Positions 16,681 to 26,102 are shown, numbered from the stretch's first letter. The stretch is 64,000 bases of DNA from Burkholderiales bacterium (GCA_036262035.1 DATAJS010000023.1:1-64000); one strand, 5' to 3'. The notes: generated by a model from the sequence alone, not told the origin. A program made the numbers and translations.

Positions 16681-17946
16681 TCAGCCCTTGCCCTCGTCGC
16701 GCAGCTCGACGACGCGCAGCGCGGGAGGCTCCGCCGCCCCGAGGTCCACGCTTTCGATCTGCGCGAAGCGCTGCGAGATCTTGGCGCTCGTCACCTGCAC
16801 CTTCTCCACGTCCTCGTGGGCCTGGCGGATGTGGCGCGCGAGATCGCGCATGCGCTCGTCGAACCGGCTGAACTCGATGGCGAGCCGCGCGAGCGATTCC
16901 TTGATGACGTGCACCTGCCGGCGCGTCTCGACGTCCTTCAACACCGCGCGTGCGGTGTTGAGCACCGCCATCAGCGTCGTCGGCGACACGATCCACACCC
17001 GCCGCGCCATGGCGAAGTCGACGATCTCGGCGTGGTGCGCGTGGATCTCGGCGAAGACCGCCTCCGCGGGAACGAACATCACGGCGCCGTCGGACGTCTC
17101 GCCGGCGATGATGTATTTGCTGCTGATCGCCTCGACATGGCGCTTCAGGTCCTGCCTGAAGAGCCGCTGCGCGCCCGCGCGCTCAATCTCGGTCGCCTCG
17201 GGCGCGAACATGCGGTGGTAATTCTCGAGCGGGAACTTGGAATCGACCGCGACCTTGCCGGTGGGCGGCGGCAGCTCGAGGACGCAATCGGCGCGGGTGC
17301 CGTTGGACAGCGTGCACTGCATCCGGAAAGCGCTGGAGGGCAGCACGTTGCGCACCAGCCCTTCGAGCTGCACCTCGCCGAACGCACCGCGGGCGCGCTT
17401 GTCGCCGAGCAGCTCCTGCAGGCTCACCACGCTCCCGGTGAGGCTTTCGATCTTCTTCTGCGCTTCGTCGATGGTCGCGAGCCGCGCCATGACATTTGCG
17501 AACGTCTCGTTGGTTTTTTTGAAGCCTTCGTCGAGGCGCTCGTCGACCTTGCCCGAGATCTCCGACAGCCGCTTGTCGATGCGCGCGTCCAGCGCCTGCG
17601 TGGTGTCGGCGAGCCGCGCGACCATCGCTTCGCGGTAGTCGCGCATGTTCTCGGTGAGCGCGAGCTTCATCGCGTGCAGCGTGTCGCGCGTCTCGCGCAG
17701 CGAATCAAACACGCTCGTGCGCAGGCGCTCTCCCGATTCGGCGACGCGGCTGCCCAGCCTGTCGCCGTGCTGCGCGAGCCCGTTCGAAAGATCGACCAGC
17801 ATGCCGCGATGCTTCTCCTCGAGCGCGTCGTTCAGGCGCGCCGACAGCGCCCGCATCTCACGCGCCTGCGCGGCGCTGCGCGCGAGCACGATGCCCAGCA
17901 TCGCGACCGCGACGGCGACCAGCGCGAGCAGAATGACCTCGACCAT
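16681..17946 (-). CDS. rmuC: DNA recombination protein RmuC homologue
   Basis: A 421-aa protein with an N-terminal membrane anchor (ILLALVAVAVAMLGIVLA), a long coiled-coil region (about 25-160) and the conserved RmuC nuclease-like domain. Conserved blocks are RGAFGEVQLEGLVRNVLP, VAVDSKFPLENYHRM, VMFVPAEAVFAEI and WIVSPTTLMAVLNTAR. RmuC limits inversion at short inverted repeats in E. coli, which is of interest here given the many inverted repeats in the window. It is followed within 4 bp by mtfA. Confidence 0.92.
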   Translation of the reverse strand: MVEVILLALVAVAVAMLGIVLARSAAQAREMRALSARLNDALEEKHRGMLVDLSNGLAQHGDRLGSRVAESGERLRTSVFDSLRETRDTLHAMKLALTENMRDYREAMVARLADTTQALDARIDKRLSEISGKVDERLDEGFKKTNETFANVMARLATIDEAQKKIESLTGSVVSLQELLGDKRARGAFGEVQLEGLVRNVLPSSAFRMQCTLSNGTRADCVLELPPPTGKVAVDSKFPLENYHRMFAPEATEIERAGAQRLFRQDLKRHVEAISSKYIIAGETSDGAVMFVPAEAVFAEIHAHHAEIVDFAMARRVWIVSPTTLMAVLNTARAVLKDVETRRQVHVIKESLARLAIEFSRFDERMRDLARHIRQAHEDVEKVQVTSAKISQRFAQIESVDLGAAEPPALRVVELRDEGKG

Positions 17947-17958
17947 GAGTCAAGTATA

Positions 17959-20445
17959 TCAGCCGGCCTCGCGCATCGCCTTGAGCGGAGGCGCATCGAG
18001 CACGCGCCGGGTGCCCGCATAACCCGCAAGCGCGATGCCGATCGCGCCGGCGGTCGCGCCGGTGATCCACACCAGCGCGCTCGCGCTGAACGGCAGGTTG
18101 AGGATGCGCGTCGCGACGACGTACGCGAGCGCCGTCGCGCCCGCCGCCGCGAGCACGCCCGCGAGCAATCCGAGCACCGCGAACTCCGCGACGATCGCGC
18201 GCGTGAGCTGGGCGCGGCTCGCGCCCAGCGTGCGCATGATGGTCGCCTGATAGACGCGCTCGTCCTGTGTGCTCGCGATCGCGGCATACAGCACCGTGAG
18301 CCCGGCGAGCAGCGTGAAGAGGAAGATGAACTGCACCGCGCGAGAGACCTGGTCCATCATCGTCTGCACCTGCCCCAGGACCTGCGCGACGTCGATCAGG
18401 ATCACGCCCGGGAATTCGCGGACGAGCGCGGCGATGAGCGCCGAGTTGCCGGGCGCGAGGTAGAAGCTCGTCACGAACGTCGCCGGCTGCGAGTCCAGGA
18501 CGCCCGGCGATGCGATCACGAAGAAGTTGACGTTGAAAGTGTCCCAGTCGACGTGGCGCAGGCTCGTCACGCGCGCCGACACCGGCGTGCCGGCGACGTC
18601 GAAGGTGAGCACGTCGCCCATGCGGATGCCCAACGAGTCCGCGAGCCCCTGCTCCACCGAAAACTGCGCCGGCGGCTGCGCGGCCGGCCACCACGCCCCC
18701 GCGACGATGCGGTTGTCGGCCTGCATGCGCTCCGCCCACGACAGGTTGAACTCGCGGTCGATGAGGCGGCGCGCGCGCTCGTCCTGGTAATCGGCCGCGG
18801 ACACGCTGCGCTCGCCGATCTTCACCAGCCGCCCGCGGACCATCGGGAACATCGCGGGGGCAGGCACGCGGTGCGCCTCGAAGAAAGCCTTGATGCGCGG
18901 CACCTCGGTCGCCTGGATGTTGACGACGAAGCGGTTCGGCGCTTCGGGAGGCAGCGTCGTCTGCCACGCGCGCACCAGGTCGTGACGCACGAGCGTCAGC
19001 ACCAGCAGCGCCATCATGCCCAGCCCCAACGCGACGACCTGCAGCACGCTGCCGAGCGCGCGGCGCCTGAGATTGCCCACGCCGTAGCGCCACGCGACCG
19101 CGCGCACGCGCACCGCGCCGACGAGCCTCACCAGCAGCCACGTGAAAAGACCGACGCCGAGCATCGCGGCGGTAAAGCCGCCGAGCACGACGCTCCCTAA
19201 GCGCACGCTTTCGGCTTTCCAGAGGATGAGCAGCGCGATCGCCGCATAACCGACGCCATAGACGAGAAGACCGCTCGCCGCCGGCACGCCGAGGTCGCGG
19301 CGCAGCACCCGCAGGGTCGGCACCCGCTTGAGCGAGACGAGCGGCGGCAGCGCGAACCCGAGCAGGAGCACGATGCCGGTCAGCAGCCCGTGCACTGCGG
19401 GCAGCACGCCGGGCGGCGGCAGCTCGACCTTCACCAGCGTGCCCAGCCAGTACGCGAGGAGCGACTGCGCGACAGCGCCGACGACGCAGCCGATCGCGCT
19501 CGCGATCACACCGAGCAACGCGAAGTGCACCACGTAGAGCCTGAGCACTTTCGCCTGCGACGCGCCGAGGCAACGCATGATCGCGACCGCATCGAGATGG
19601 CGCTGGAGGAACCGTCGCGCCGACAGTCCGACCGCCACCGCCGCGAGCACCACGCTCACCAGCGCCGAGAGGCTCAGGAACTTCTCGGCGCGCTCGAGCG
19701 CCGAGCGGATCTCGGGCCGCGCGTCCTTGACGCCTTCGATCCGCTGCCCTTTGAGCAGGCGCGGCGACACGTGCGCGCGGTAGGCGTCGACCGCCTGCGG
19801 CGCGCCCGCCACGAGCAGGCGATAGCTGATGCGGCTTCCCGGCTGTATCAGTCCGGTCGCGGCGACGTCGGCCTCGCCGATGATGATGCGCGGGCCGCTG
19901 TTGATGAAGCCGATCGACACGTCGGGCTCGCGGGTGACGAACGCCGCGACCGCGAACATGCTGCGGCCGAGCTCGACTCGATCGCCCGGCCTGAGCTTGA
20001 GCTCGGTCGCGAGGCGCTCGTCGATCCACGCGGTGCCGCGCTCGGGCGGCTGGTCGACCCTGCGTTCGGCGCCGTACAGCGTGTCGCTCACGCGCAGCTC
20101 GCCGCGCAGCGGATAGCCCGCGCTCACCGCTTTGACGCTCGCGAGCAGGTTCTTATCGGAGTGCGTCACCATGCTCGGAAAGCGCGCGAAGCGGGCGATG
20201 GCGAGGCCTCGCTCGCGCGCCGCCGCTTCGAACGCGGCGTCGATCGGCTGATTGCCTGCGATGACGAGGTCGGCGCCGAGGAGGTTGTTCGCCTGCCGTC
20301 CCAGCGCCTGGTGGATGCGGTCGGTGAAGAAACCGACCGTCGTCACGCTCGCCACCGCGACGAGCATCGCCACCGCGATCAGCGCCAGCTCTCCCGCGCG
20401 GTGGTCGCGCCACAGGAGGCGCAGCGCGAGCGCGAGCTCTTTCAT
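17959..20445 (-). CDS. ybbP: FtsX-like ABC transporter permease (YbbP family)
   Basis: 828 aa with about ten transmembrane helices: an N-terminal one, three around 255-400, a pair near 400-470 (ancestral duplication), and three at 715-810. Two MacB-like periplasmic regions lie between. It partners the ATPase encoded directly upstream; the pair belongs to the lipoprotein/lipid-handling ABC group. In E. coli ybbA-ybbP also lies beside tesA, so the arrangement is conserved. ATG 20445 overlaps the ATPase stop by 4 bp. Substrate unknown. Confidence 0.9.
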   Translation of the reverse strand: MKELALALRLLWRDHRAGELALIAVAMLVAVASVTTVGFFTDRIHQALGRQANNLLGADLVIAGNQPIDAAFEAAARERGLAIARFARFPSMVTHSDKNLLASVKAVSAGYPLRGELRVSDTLYGAERRVDQPPERGTAWIDERLATELKLRPGDRVELGRSMFAVAAFVTREPDVSIGFINSGPRIIIGEADVAATGLIQPGSRISYRLLVAGAPQAVDAYRAHVSPRLLKGQRIEGVKDARPEIRSALERAEKFLSLSALVSVVLAAVAVGLSARRFLQRHLDAVAIMRCLGASQAKVLRLYVVHFALLGVIASAIGCVVGAVAQSLLAYWLGTLVKVELPPPGVLPAVHGLLTGIVLLLGFALPPLVSLKRVPTLRVLRRDLGVPAASGLLVYGVGYAAIALLILWKAESVRLGSVVLGGFTAAMLGVGLFTWLLVRLVGAVRVRAVAWRYGVGNLRRRALGSVLQVVALGLGMMALLVLTLVRHDLVRAWQTTLPPEAPNRFVVNIQATEVPRIKAFFEAHRVPAPAMFPMVRGRLVKIGERSVSAADYQDERARRLIDREFNLSWAERMQADNRIVAGAWWPAAQPPAQFSVEQGLADSLGIRMGDVLTFDVAGTPVSARVTSLRHVDWDTFNVNFFVIASPGVLDSQPATFVTSFYLAPGNSALIAALVREFPGVILIDVAQVLGQVQTMMDQVSRAVQFIFLFTLLAGLTVLYAAIASTQDERVYQATIMRTLGASRAQLTRAIVAEFAVLGLLAGVLAAAGATALAYVVATRILNLPFSASALVWITGATAGAIGIALAGYAGTRRVLDAPPLKAMREAG

Positions 20446-21143
20446 GCGGCCAGCCGTCCGCCGGCGAGCCTCAGCATGCGATCGCACCGGCGCGACAACC
20501 CTTCGTCGTGCGTCACCAGCAGGAGCGTCGTGCCCTGCTCGCGGTTGAGCTCGAACATCAGATCGATGATCTGGGTGCCGGTCGCGGCATCGAGGTTGCC
20601 GGTGGGCTCGTCGGCGAGGAGCAGCGCGGGCCGCGTCACGAAGGCGCGCGCGATCGCGACGCGCTGCTGCTCGCCGCCCGAAAGCTGCCGCGGATAGTGT
20701 GCAAGCCGCTCGGCGAGACCGACGCGCGCGAGCATCGCGCGCGCAGCCGCCTCGGCCGACGCGTCGCCGGCGAGCTCGAGCGGAAGCATCACGTTCTCGA
20801 GCGCGGTCATCGAAGGCAGGAGCTGGAAAGACTGGAAGACGAAGCCGACCATGCGCCCGCGCAAGGCGGCGCGGCCGTCCTCGTCGAGCGCGTGGAGCTC
20901 GTGGCCGTCGATGCGCACGCGGCCGGCGCTCGGCGTGTCGAGACCCGCGAGCAGGCCGAGCAGCGTCGACTTGCCCGATCCCGACACGCCGACGATCGCG
21001 ACCGCCTCGCCCGCGCGCACCTCGAAACTAATATCGTCGAGGATGGTCAACCCGTGGGCGCCCGCCGGCACGGTTTTCCCCAGCCCGGCGACGCTCACGA
21101 TAATCTCGTTCTTTGCGTTGTCTCTCTTCGACTGCTCGCTCAT
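20442..21143 (-). CDS. ybbA: ABC transporter ATP-binding protein (YbbA family)
   Basis: A 233-aa ATPase of the LolD/MacB-like class. Walker [11 protein letters not shown]-loop [10 protein letters not shown], signature [14 protein letters not shown], Walker [13 protein letters not shown] and switch His in LVTHDE are all present. It drives the permease encoded next. The ATG at 21143 is on the opposite strand from the tesA ATG at 21142, the two codons sharing the tetranucleotide CATG; a GTG at 21149 is also possible. Neither divergent gene has a clear ribosome site. Confidence 0.92.
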   Translation of the reverse strand: MSEQSKRDNAKNEIIVSVAGLGKTVPAGAHGLTILDDISFEVRAGEAVAIVGVSGSGKSTLLGLLAGLDTPSAGRVRIDGHELHALDEDGRAALRGRMVGFVFQSFQLLPSMTALENVMLPLELAGDASAEAAARAMLARVGLAERLAHYPRQLSGGEQQRVAIARAFVTRPALLLADEPTGNLDAATGTQIIDLMFELNREQGTTLLLVTHDEGLSRRCDRMLRLAGGRLAA

Positions 21144-21765
21144 GCTCACACGCTGGTTCTTTCTGCTCGCTTGCGCACTCGTTCCCGCCTTGCACGCGGC
21201 CGCGGCCCAGCCCGGGACGATACTCGTATTCGGAGACAGCCTCTCCGCCGCCTACGGGCTCGCGCAGCAGCAGGGCTGGGCCCATCTGCTCGAGAAGCGC
21301 CTGCGTGACGAAGGCTTCGACTATCGCGTCGCCAACGCGAGCATCAGCGGTGAGACTACGGCCGGCGGCGCGACCCGCATCGAGGGCGCGCTCAAGGCGC
21401 ACAAGCCCGCTGTCGTCGTGCTCGAGCTCGGTGCGAACGACGGCCTGCGCGGGCAGAGCGTCGACATCATGAAGCGTAATCTCGAAGCGATGATCGATGC
21501 GAGCCGCAAGGCCAAGGCCGACGTGCTGCTGGTGGGTATGCGCCTGCCACCCAACTACGGTCCGTCCTACACCGAAAAGTTCCACCGGACCTATATCGAC
21601 ATCGCGAAGGCGAAGAGGGTCGCGTTCGTGCCGTTCCTCTTCGAAGGCTTCGGCGAAGACCCGAAGTTCTTCCAGGCCGACCGGGTGCACCCGACGGCGG
21701 AAGCGCAGGCGATGATGCTCGATACGGTGTGGAAGGGCCTCAGGCCGATGCTGAGCAAAAAATAG
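21142..21765 (+). CDS. tesA: Periplasmic arylesterase / acyl-CoA thioesterase I (SGNH hydrolase)
   Basis: 207 aa with a signal peptide (LTRWFFLLACALVPALHAAAA). The SGNH hydrolase blocks are clear: block I FGDSLSAAYG with the catalytic Ser, block II ISGETTAGG with Gly, block III LELGANDGLRG with Asn, and block V ADRVHPTAEAQ with the Asp-x-x-His. The enzyme hydrolyses acyl esters or thioesters in the periplasm. It is divergent from ybbA with overlapping start codons. Its TAG stop is immediately followed by a heptamer-repeat hairpin. Confidence 0.92.
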   Translation: MLTRWFFLLACALVPALHAAAAQPGTILVFGDSLSAAYGLAQQQGWAHLLEKRLRDEGFDYRVANASISGETTAGGATRIEGALKAHKPAVVVLELGANDGLRGQSVDIMKRNLEAMIDASRKAKADVLLVGMRLPPNYGPSYTEKFHRTYIDIAKAKRVAFVPFLFEGFGEDPKFFQADRVHPTAEAQAMMLDTVWKGLRPMLSKK

Positions 21766-21858
21766 TGTTGAGTGTTTAGTGGGCTAGTGGTCTGCTCGAG
21801 CATCACGTGCTGGGCGAATGGGGTTTTCACTCAACACTCAACACTCAACACTTTCACA
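21763..21858. repeat. GTGTTGA heptamer hairpin between tesA and selD stops
   Basis: Directly at the tesA TAG: GTGTTGA (21765), GTGTTTA (21772), GTGGGCT (21779), then decay. After a roughly 38-nt middle, the right arm carries CACTCAA at 21828, 21835 and 21842, then CACTTTC. The arms are reverse complements over about 18 bp. The right arm runs into the selD stop (TGA, 21856-21854). The hairpin therefore fills the gap between two convergent stop codons. Confidence 0.85.
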
Positions 21859-22909
21859 CGACTTCGATTCCCGCCTCGCCTTCGGCCAGCTCTCCGATCG
21901 CCGCGGCCTGCGCGAAACCATGCTCGCGGAACACGCCGAGCACCTTGTCCGCGGCCGCGCGGTCGCACGCGACGAGCAGTCCGCCGGCTGTCTGCGGATC
22001 GGTGAGCATCTTGCGATGCCAGCCGGGCGCATCGGCCGGCAGCGTGACGCACGACTCGCAGCTCGCCCAGTTGCGGTCGGAGGCGCCGGTCGCATAACCC
22101 TGTTCCGCCAGATACGCCGCGGCCGACAGAATGGGCACGTCGGCATAGCGGATGCGCGCTTTGAGCCCCGAGCCGCGGCACACCTCCATCACGTGCCCGA
22201 GCAGGCCGAAGCCGGTGATGTCGGTCATCGCGTGCACGCCCGCCATCTGCGCGAGCTCGGGTCCCGGCGTATTGAGCTTGGTCGTGGTGTCGATCATCTG
22301 CTCGTACGCCTTGGGCTTCAGATCGCCTTTCTTGAGCGCGGCGCTCATGATGCCGACCCCGAGCCCTTTGCCGAGGATCAGCACGTCCCCCGCGCGCGCG
22401 CCGTCGTTGCGAATGACGCGATCGGGATGGACCAGCCCCAGCGCGACGAGGCCGTAGATCGGCTCGGGCGAATCGATCGAATGCCCGCCGGCGATGGGGA
22501 TGCCCGCGGCCGCGCACACCGCCTGTCCGCCTTCGGTGATCTTGAGCACCGCCTCCACCGGGATCTTCCCGGCCGGAATGCCGAGCAGCGCCAGCGCCAT
22601 GAACGGCTTGCCGCCCATCGCGTAGACGTCCGAGATCGCGTTGGTCGCGGCGATGCGGCCGAAGTCGTACGGATCGTCGACGATCGGCATGAAGAAGTCG
22701 GTCGTGGCGACGATCGCCTGATGGTCGTTGAGGCGATAGACCGCCGCGTCGTCGGCGTTCTCGTTCCCGACGATGAGGTCGGGAAACGCCGCCGCGACCG
22801 GCGCTTTCGCGAGGATTTCGCTCAGCAACGCTGGCGTGAGCTTGCAGCCTCAGCCGCCGCCGTGCGAAAACTGTGTGAGGCGCAGCGGCGCTTGCATGGG
22901 CTCGTTCAT
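21854..22909 (-). CDS. selD: Selenide, water dikinase, selenocysteine-containing (UGA readthrough)
   Basis: SelD makes selenophosphate from selenide and ATP, the selenium donor for Sec-tRNA and selenouridine. A conventional reading begins only at 22828, but the true N-terminus lies upstream. MNEPMQAPLRLTQFSHGGG starts at ATG 22909, an in-frame TGA (22852-22850) follows, and translation continues GCKLTPALLSEIL. The TGA falls exactly on the catalytic Cys/Sec position (U20, with Lys23 equivalent to the essential Lys), as in known Sec-type SelD. Downstream of the UGA, 22841-22820 can form a 7-bp stem with one bulge and a 7-nt loop containing GU, a plausible bacterial SECIS. Total 351 aa, normal length. 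The rest of the family is well conserved (DDAAVYRL, ATTDFFMPIVDDPYDFG, GGHSIDSPEPIYGL). Confidence 0.9.
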
Positions 22910-22929
22910 ATTTAATTTAAAATTCGGGT

Positions 22930-24078
22930 GTGGGAAAACGTGATCGCAGCGCCTGGGACGGCGCGGAATCGACTGGAGCGGCCAAAGCGAACGCCAATGA
23001 GGCTCCGTTGCAACGCGTCGGGCGCGCGCCGATTGCGGTAACCGTAGCACAACTGTCCGGGTTTGACGAGGTGATCGACGTGCGCTCGGAAGGCGAGTAC
23101 GCCGAAGACCACGTCCCCGGCGCGCTCTGCTGTCCCGTCCTCGACAACGAGGAGCGAGCGCTCGTCGGCACGATCTACAAGCAGCAATCCTCTTTCGAAG
23201 CCAAGAAGATCGGCGCGGCGCTGGTCTCGGCCAATATCGCGCGCCACCTGCGCGAGCGCTTCCTCAATCGCCCGAAGGACTGGCGGCCGCTCGTCTACTG
23301 CTGGCGCGGCGGCAATCGCAGCGGCTCGCTCGCGGCGGTGCTCGCGCAGATCGGCTGGACCGTCGGCCAGCTCGACGGCGGTTACAAGGCGTATCGCCGC
23401 GCCGTCATCGCCGATCTCGAAACCCTGCCTTCGCGCTTCCGCTGGCATGTCGTCTGCGGCATGACAGGCACCGGCAAGAGCCGCATCCTGCGCGCGCTCG
23501 GACTCGCCGGCGCGCAGGTGCTCGATCTCGAAGCGCTGGCCGCGCATCGCGGCTCGGTTCTCGGCAGCCTGCCCGACAGCCCGCAGCCCACGCAGAAGAC
23601 GTTCGAAAGCCTGGTGTGGGACGCGCTGAGACGCTTCGACGCGAGCCGGCCGGTGTTCGTCGAAGCGGAGAGCAAGAAGATCGGCAAGCTGCGCGTCCCC
23701 GAAGCGCTGATCGCGGCGATGTGGGCGAGCGACGATTGCCTGGTGATCGACGCGCCGCTGCCCGTGCGGGTCGCTCTGCTGAAAGCCGAGTACGCGCATT
23801 ACGTCGCGGCGCCCGACGCGCTCATCGCGCAGCTCGAGTGCCTCACGTCGCTGCACGGGCGCGAGACCGTGCAGCGCTGGCAGGCGCTCGCGCGCGAAGA
23901 AAAAGCGGACGAGTTCGTCGAAGATATGCTGCAGCGCCATTACGATCCGGCCTACATGCGCTCGACGCTCAAGCACTACCCGGCACTATCCGAAGCGCCG
24001 CGTTTCACGCTTCATGACGCGAGCGACGCCGCGGTGGAGAAAGTCGCGCGGGAAGTGTTGCGCTCGCGGGGTGTTTAG
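22930..24078 (+). CDS. selU: tRNA 2-selenouridine synthase (SelU/MnmH)
   Basis: Up to 382 aa. An N-terminal rhodanese domain (EVIDVRSEGEYAEDHVPGAL, with the reactive Cys in LVYCWRGGNRSGS) is followed by a P-loop domain (GMTGTGKSRILRAL). The enzyme converts 2-thiouridine at the wobble position of Glu, Lys and Gln tRNAs to 2-selenouridine via geranylation, using selenophosphate from the divergent selD. The GTG at 22930 gives an unusual N-terminal extension of about 45 residues. It is only 20 AT-rich bases from the selD ATG, so the real start may be further in (for example TTG near 23008). Confidence 0.9.
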   Translation: MGKRDRSAWDGAESTGAAKANANEAPLQRVGRAPIAVTVAQLSGFDEVIDVRSEGEYAEDHVPGALCCPVLDNEERALVGTIYKQQSSFEAKKIGAALVSANIARHLRERFLNRPKDWRPLVYCWRGGNRSGSLAAVLAQIGWTVGQLDGGYKAYRRAVIADLETLPSRFRWHVVCGMTGTGKSRILRALGLAGAQVLDLEALAAHRGSVLGSLPDSPQPTQKTFESLVWDALRRFDASRPVFVEAESKKIGKLRVPEALIAAMWASDDCLVIDAPLPVRVALLKAEYAHYVAAPDALIAQLECLTSLHGRETVQRWQALAREEKADEFVEDMLQRHYDPAYMRSTLKHYPALSEAPRFTLHDASDAAVEKVAREVLRSRGV

Positions 24079-24097
24079 TTCAACATAGATCGCGAAG

Positions 24098-24559
24098 ATG
24101 CTAGATCAACCCGCGCCTGAATTCACGCTACCCGCCACCGGGAGCAAGGCGTTCCGCCTCGCGGACGCCAAAGGCCGCATCGTCGTTCTCTACTTCTACC
24201 CCAAGGACAACACGCCCGGCTGCACCACCGAGGGCCAGAATTTCCGCGACCTCTATCCGGAGTTCCAGCAGGCGGGCGCCGACGTGTACGGCATCTCGCG
24301 CGACAGCATGAAGTCGCACGAGAGCTTTCGCTCGAAGATGAGCTTTCCGTTCGATCTGTTGTCCGACGCCGACGAGGCCGCGTGCAAGGCCTTCGACGTG
24401 ATCAAGATGAAGAATATGTACGGCAAGAAGGTGCGCGGCATCGAGCGCAGCACCTTCGTCATCGACGACGAGGGGGTCGTGAGACGCGAGTGGCGCGGCG
24501 TGAAGGTCCCGGGACATGTACAGGAGGTGCTCGACTACGTGAAATCGCTTGCGCGATAG
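24098..24559 (+). CDS. bcp: Thioredoxin-dependent peroxiredoxin (Bcp/PrxQ type)
   Basis: A 153-aa AhpC/TSA-fold peroxidase that reduces hydrogen and organic peroxides. The peroxidatic cysteine is in DNTPGCTTEGQNFRDL. The E. coli-type second cysteine five residues later is absent; a cysteine in EAACKAFDV (about residue 94) may be the resolving one, as in the other PrxQ subtype. Also seen: GISRDSMKSHESF and GIERSTFVIDDEG. It starts 20 bp after selU. The TAG stop is at once followed by a heptamer hairpin. Confidence 0.92.
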   Translation: MLDQPAPEFTLPATGSKAFRLADAKGRIVVLYFYPKDNTPGCTTEGQNFRDLYPEFQQAGADVYGISRDSMKSHESFRSKMSFPFDLLSDADEAACKAFDVIKMKNMYGKKVRGIERSTFVIDDEGVVRREWRGVKVPGHVQEVLDYVKSLAR

Positions 24560-24646
24560 TGTTGAGTGTTAAGTGTTGAGTGTTGAGTGGGTTCGCAGCC
24601 GACCCGCTTCTCACTAAGCACTTAACACTCAACACTCAACACTGGC
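24557..24646. repeat. GTGTTGA heptamer hairpin between bcp and the phoH-like gene
   Basis: Beginning with the last base of the bcp TAG: GTGTTGA (24559), GTGTTAA (24566), GTGTTGA (24573), GTGTTGA (24580), GTGGGTT (24587). After an 18-nt loop region: CACTAAG (24612), CACTTAA (24619), CACTCAA (24626), CACTCAA (24633), CACTGGC. Both arms keep an exact 7-nt period and pair over about 35 bp with five or six mismatches. It ends about 20 bp before the next ATG, outside its ribosome site. Confidence 0.88.
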
Positions 24647-24668
24647 GCTACAGCGCCCCAGGAGGCAC

Positions 24669-26102
24669 ATGATCCAACGCAAGCCGGCATCGAATGTCGC
24701 CCGTCTCCCTTCCGCCTCCACCAAGCTCTTCGTGCTCGACACGAACGTGCTGATGCACGATCCCACCTCGCTCTTCCGCTTCGAGGAGCACGACGTCTAC
24801 ATCCCGATGGCGATCCTCGAAGAGCTCGACAACAACAAGAAAGGCATGTCCGAGGTCGCGCGCAACGCGCGCCAGGCGAGCCGCTACCTCGACGAGCTCG
24901 TGAGCGGCGCCGAAGCGAGCATCGCCGACGGCATCCCTCTCGACCGCCACGGCGACAAGAGCGCGACCGGCAAGCTCTTTCTCCAGACCGAAGCGATCAA
25001 CGGCAGCCTGCCGCCGCGCCTGCCGACCGGCACCGGCAAGGCCGACAACCAGATCATCGGCGTCGTCATGCACCTGCACGAAACGCTGGGAAAGCGGCAG
25101 GTCATTCTGGTGTCGAAAGACATCAACATGCGCATCAAGGCGCGCGCGGTCGGCATGCCGGCCGAGGACTACTTCAACGACAAGGTCCTCGAGGACACCG
25201 ACCTCCTGTACAGCGGCGTGCGCGCCCTGCCCGCGGACTTCTGGGACAAGCACGGCAAGGACATGGAGTCGTGGCAGCAGGGCGGCACCACCTGGTACCG
25301 CGTGCGCGGACCGTTAAGCCAGAGCTTCATCGTCAACGAGTTCGTCTACCTCGACGACGAGAAGCCGTTCCACGCGCAGGTGAAGGAAGTGAGCGGCAAG
25401 ACCGCGGTGCTGCAGACGCTCAAGGACTACAGCCACCAGCGCAACAACGTCTGGGGCGTCATCGCGCGCAACCGCGAGCAGAACTTCGCGTTCAACGCGC
25501 TCATGAATCCCGACATCGATTTCGTGACGATGCTCGGCCAGGCCGGCACCGGCAAGACGCTGCTCACGCTCGCCGCCGGTCTCATGCAGACGCTCGAGCA
25601 CAAGACCTATTCGGAGATCATCATGACTCGCGTGACGGTTCCGGTCGGCGAGGACATCGGCTTCCTCCCCGGCACCGAGGAAGAGAAGATGAACCCGTGG
25701 ATGGGCGCGCTCGAGGACAACCTCGACGTGCTCAACAAGACCGACGACGAAGCGGGCGAATGGGGCCGCGCGGCGACGCGCGACCTCATCCGCTCGCGCA
25801 TCAAGGTGAAGTCGCTCAACTTCATGCGCGGGCGCACCTTCATCAACAAGTTTCTGATCATCGACGAAGCGCAGAACCTCACGCCCAAGCAGATGAAGAC
25901 GATGATCACGCGGGCGGGTCCCGGGACGAAGGTCGTGTGCCTCGGTAACATCGCGCAGATCGATACGCCTTATCTGACCGAAGGCAGCTCGGGCCTCACG
26001 TACGTCGTCGATCGAATGAAAGGCTGGTCGCACAGCGGGCACATCACGCTGACGCGGGGCGAGCGGTCGAGGCTTGCGGATTACGCGGCGGAAGCGCTGT
26101 AG
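24669..26102 (+). CDS. PIN domain-PhoH family ATPase
   Basis: A 477-aa two-domain protein of the PhoH2 type. The N-terminal PIN nuclease domain opens KLFVLDTNVLMHD and includes MAILEELDNNKKG. The C-terminal PhoH ATPase carries Walker A GQAGTGKTLLTLAAG, GEDIGFLPGTEEEKMNPW, and Walker B KFLIIDEAQNLTPKQMKTMI. Relatives are RNA helicase/ribonucleases. An AGGAGG ribosome site lies 3 nt before the ATG. It is preceded by a heptamer hairpin that may insulate it from bcp. Confidence 0.92.
   Translation: MIQRKPASNVARLPSASTKLFVLDTNVLMHDPTSLFRFEEHDVYIPMAILEELDNNKKGMSEVARNARQASRYLDELVSGAEASIADGIPLDRHGDKSATGKLFLQTEAINGSLPPRLPTGTGKADNQIIGVVMHLHETLGKRQVILVSKDINMRIKARAVGMPAEDYFNDKVLEDTDLLYSGVRALPADFWDKHGKDMESWQQGGTTWYRVRGPLSQSFIVNEFVYLDDEKPFHAQVKEVSGKTAVLQTLKDYSHQRNNVWGVIARNREQNFAFNALMNPDIDFVTMLGQAGTGKTLLTLAAGLMQTLEHKTYSEIIMTRVTVPVGEDIGFLPGTEEEKMNPWMGALEDNLDVLNKTDDEAGEWGRAATRDLIRSRIKVKSLNFMRGRTFINKFLIIDEAQNLTPKQMKTMITRAGPGTKVVCLGNIAQIDTPYLTEGSSGLTYVVDRMKGWSHSGHITLTRGERSRLADYAAEAL

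Noticed and set aside
21854..22828. SelD starting at the internal start 22828
   Set aside because: It would lack the N-terminal catalytic segment, which is present upstream through an in-frame UGA.
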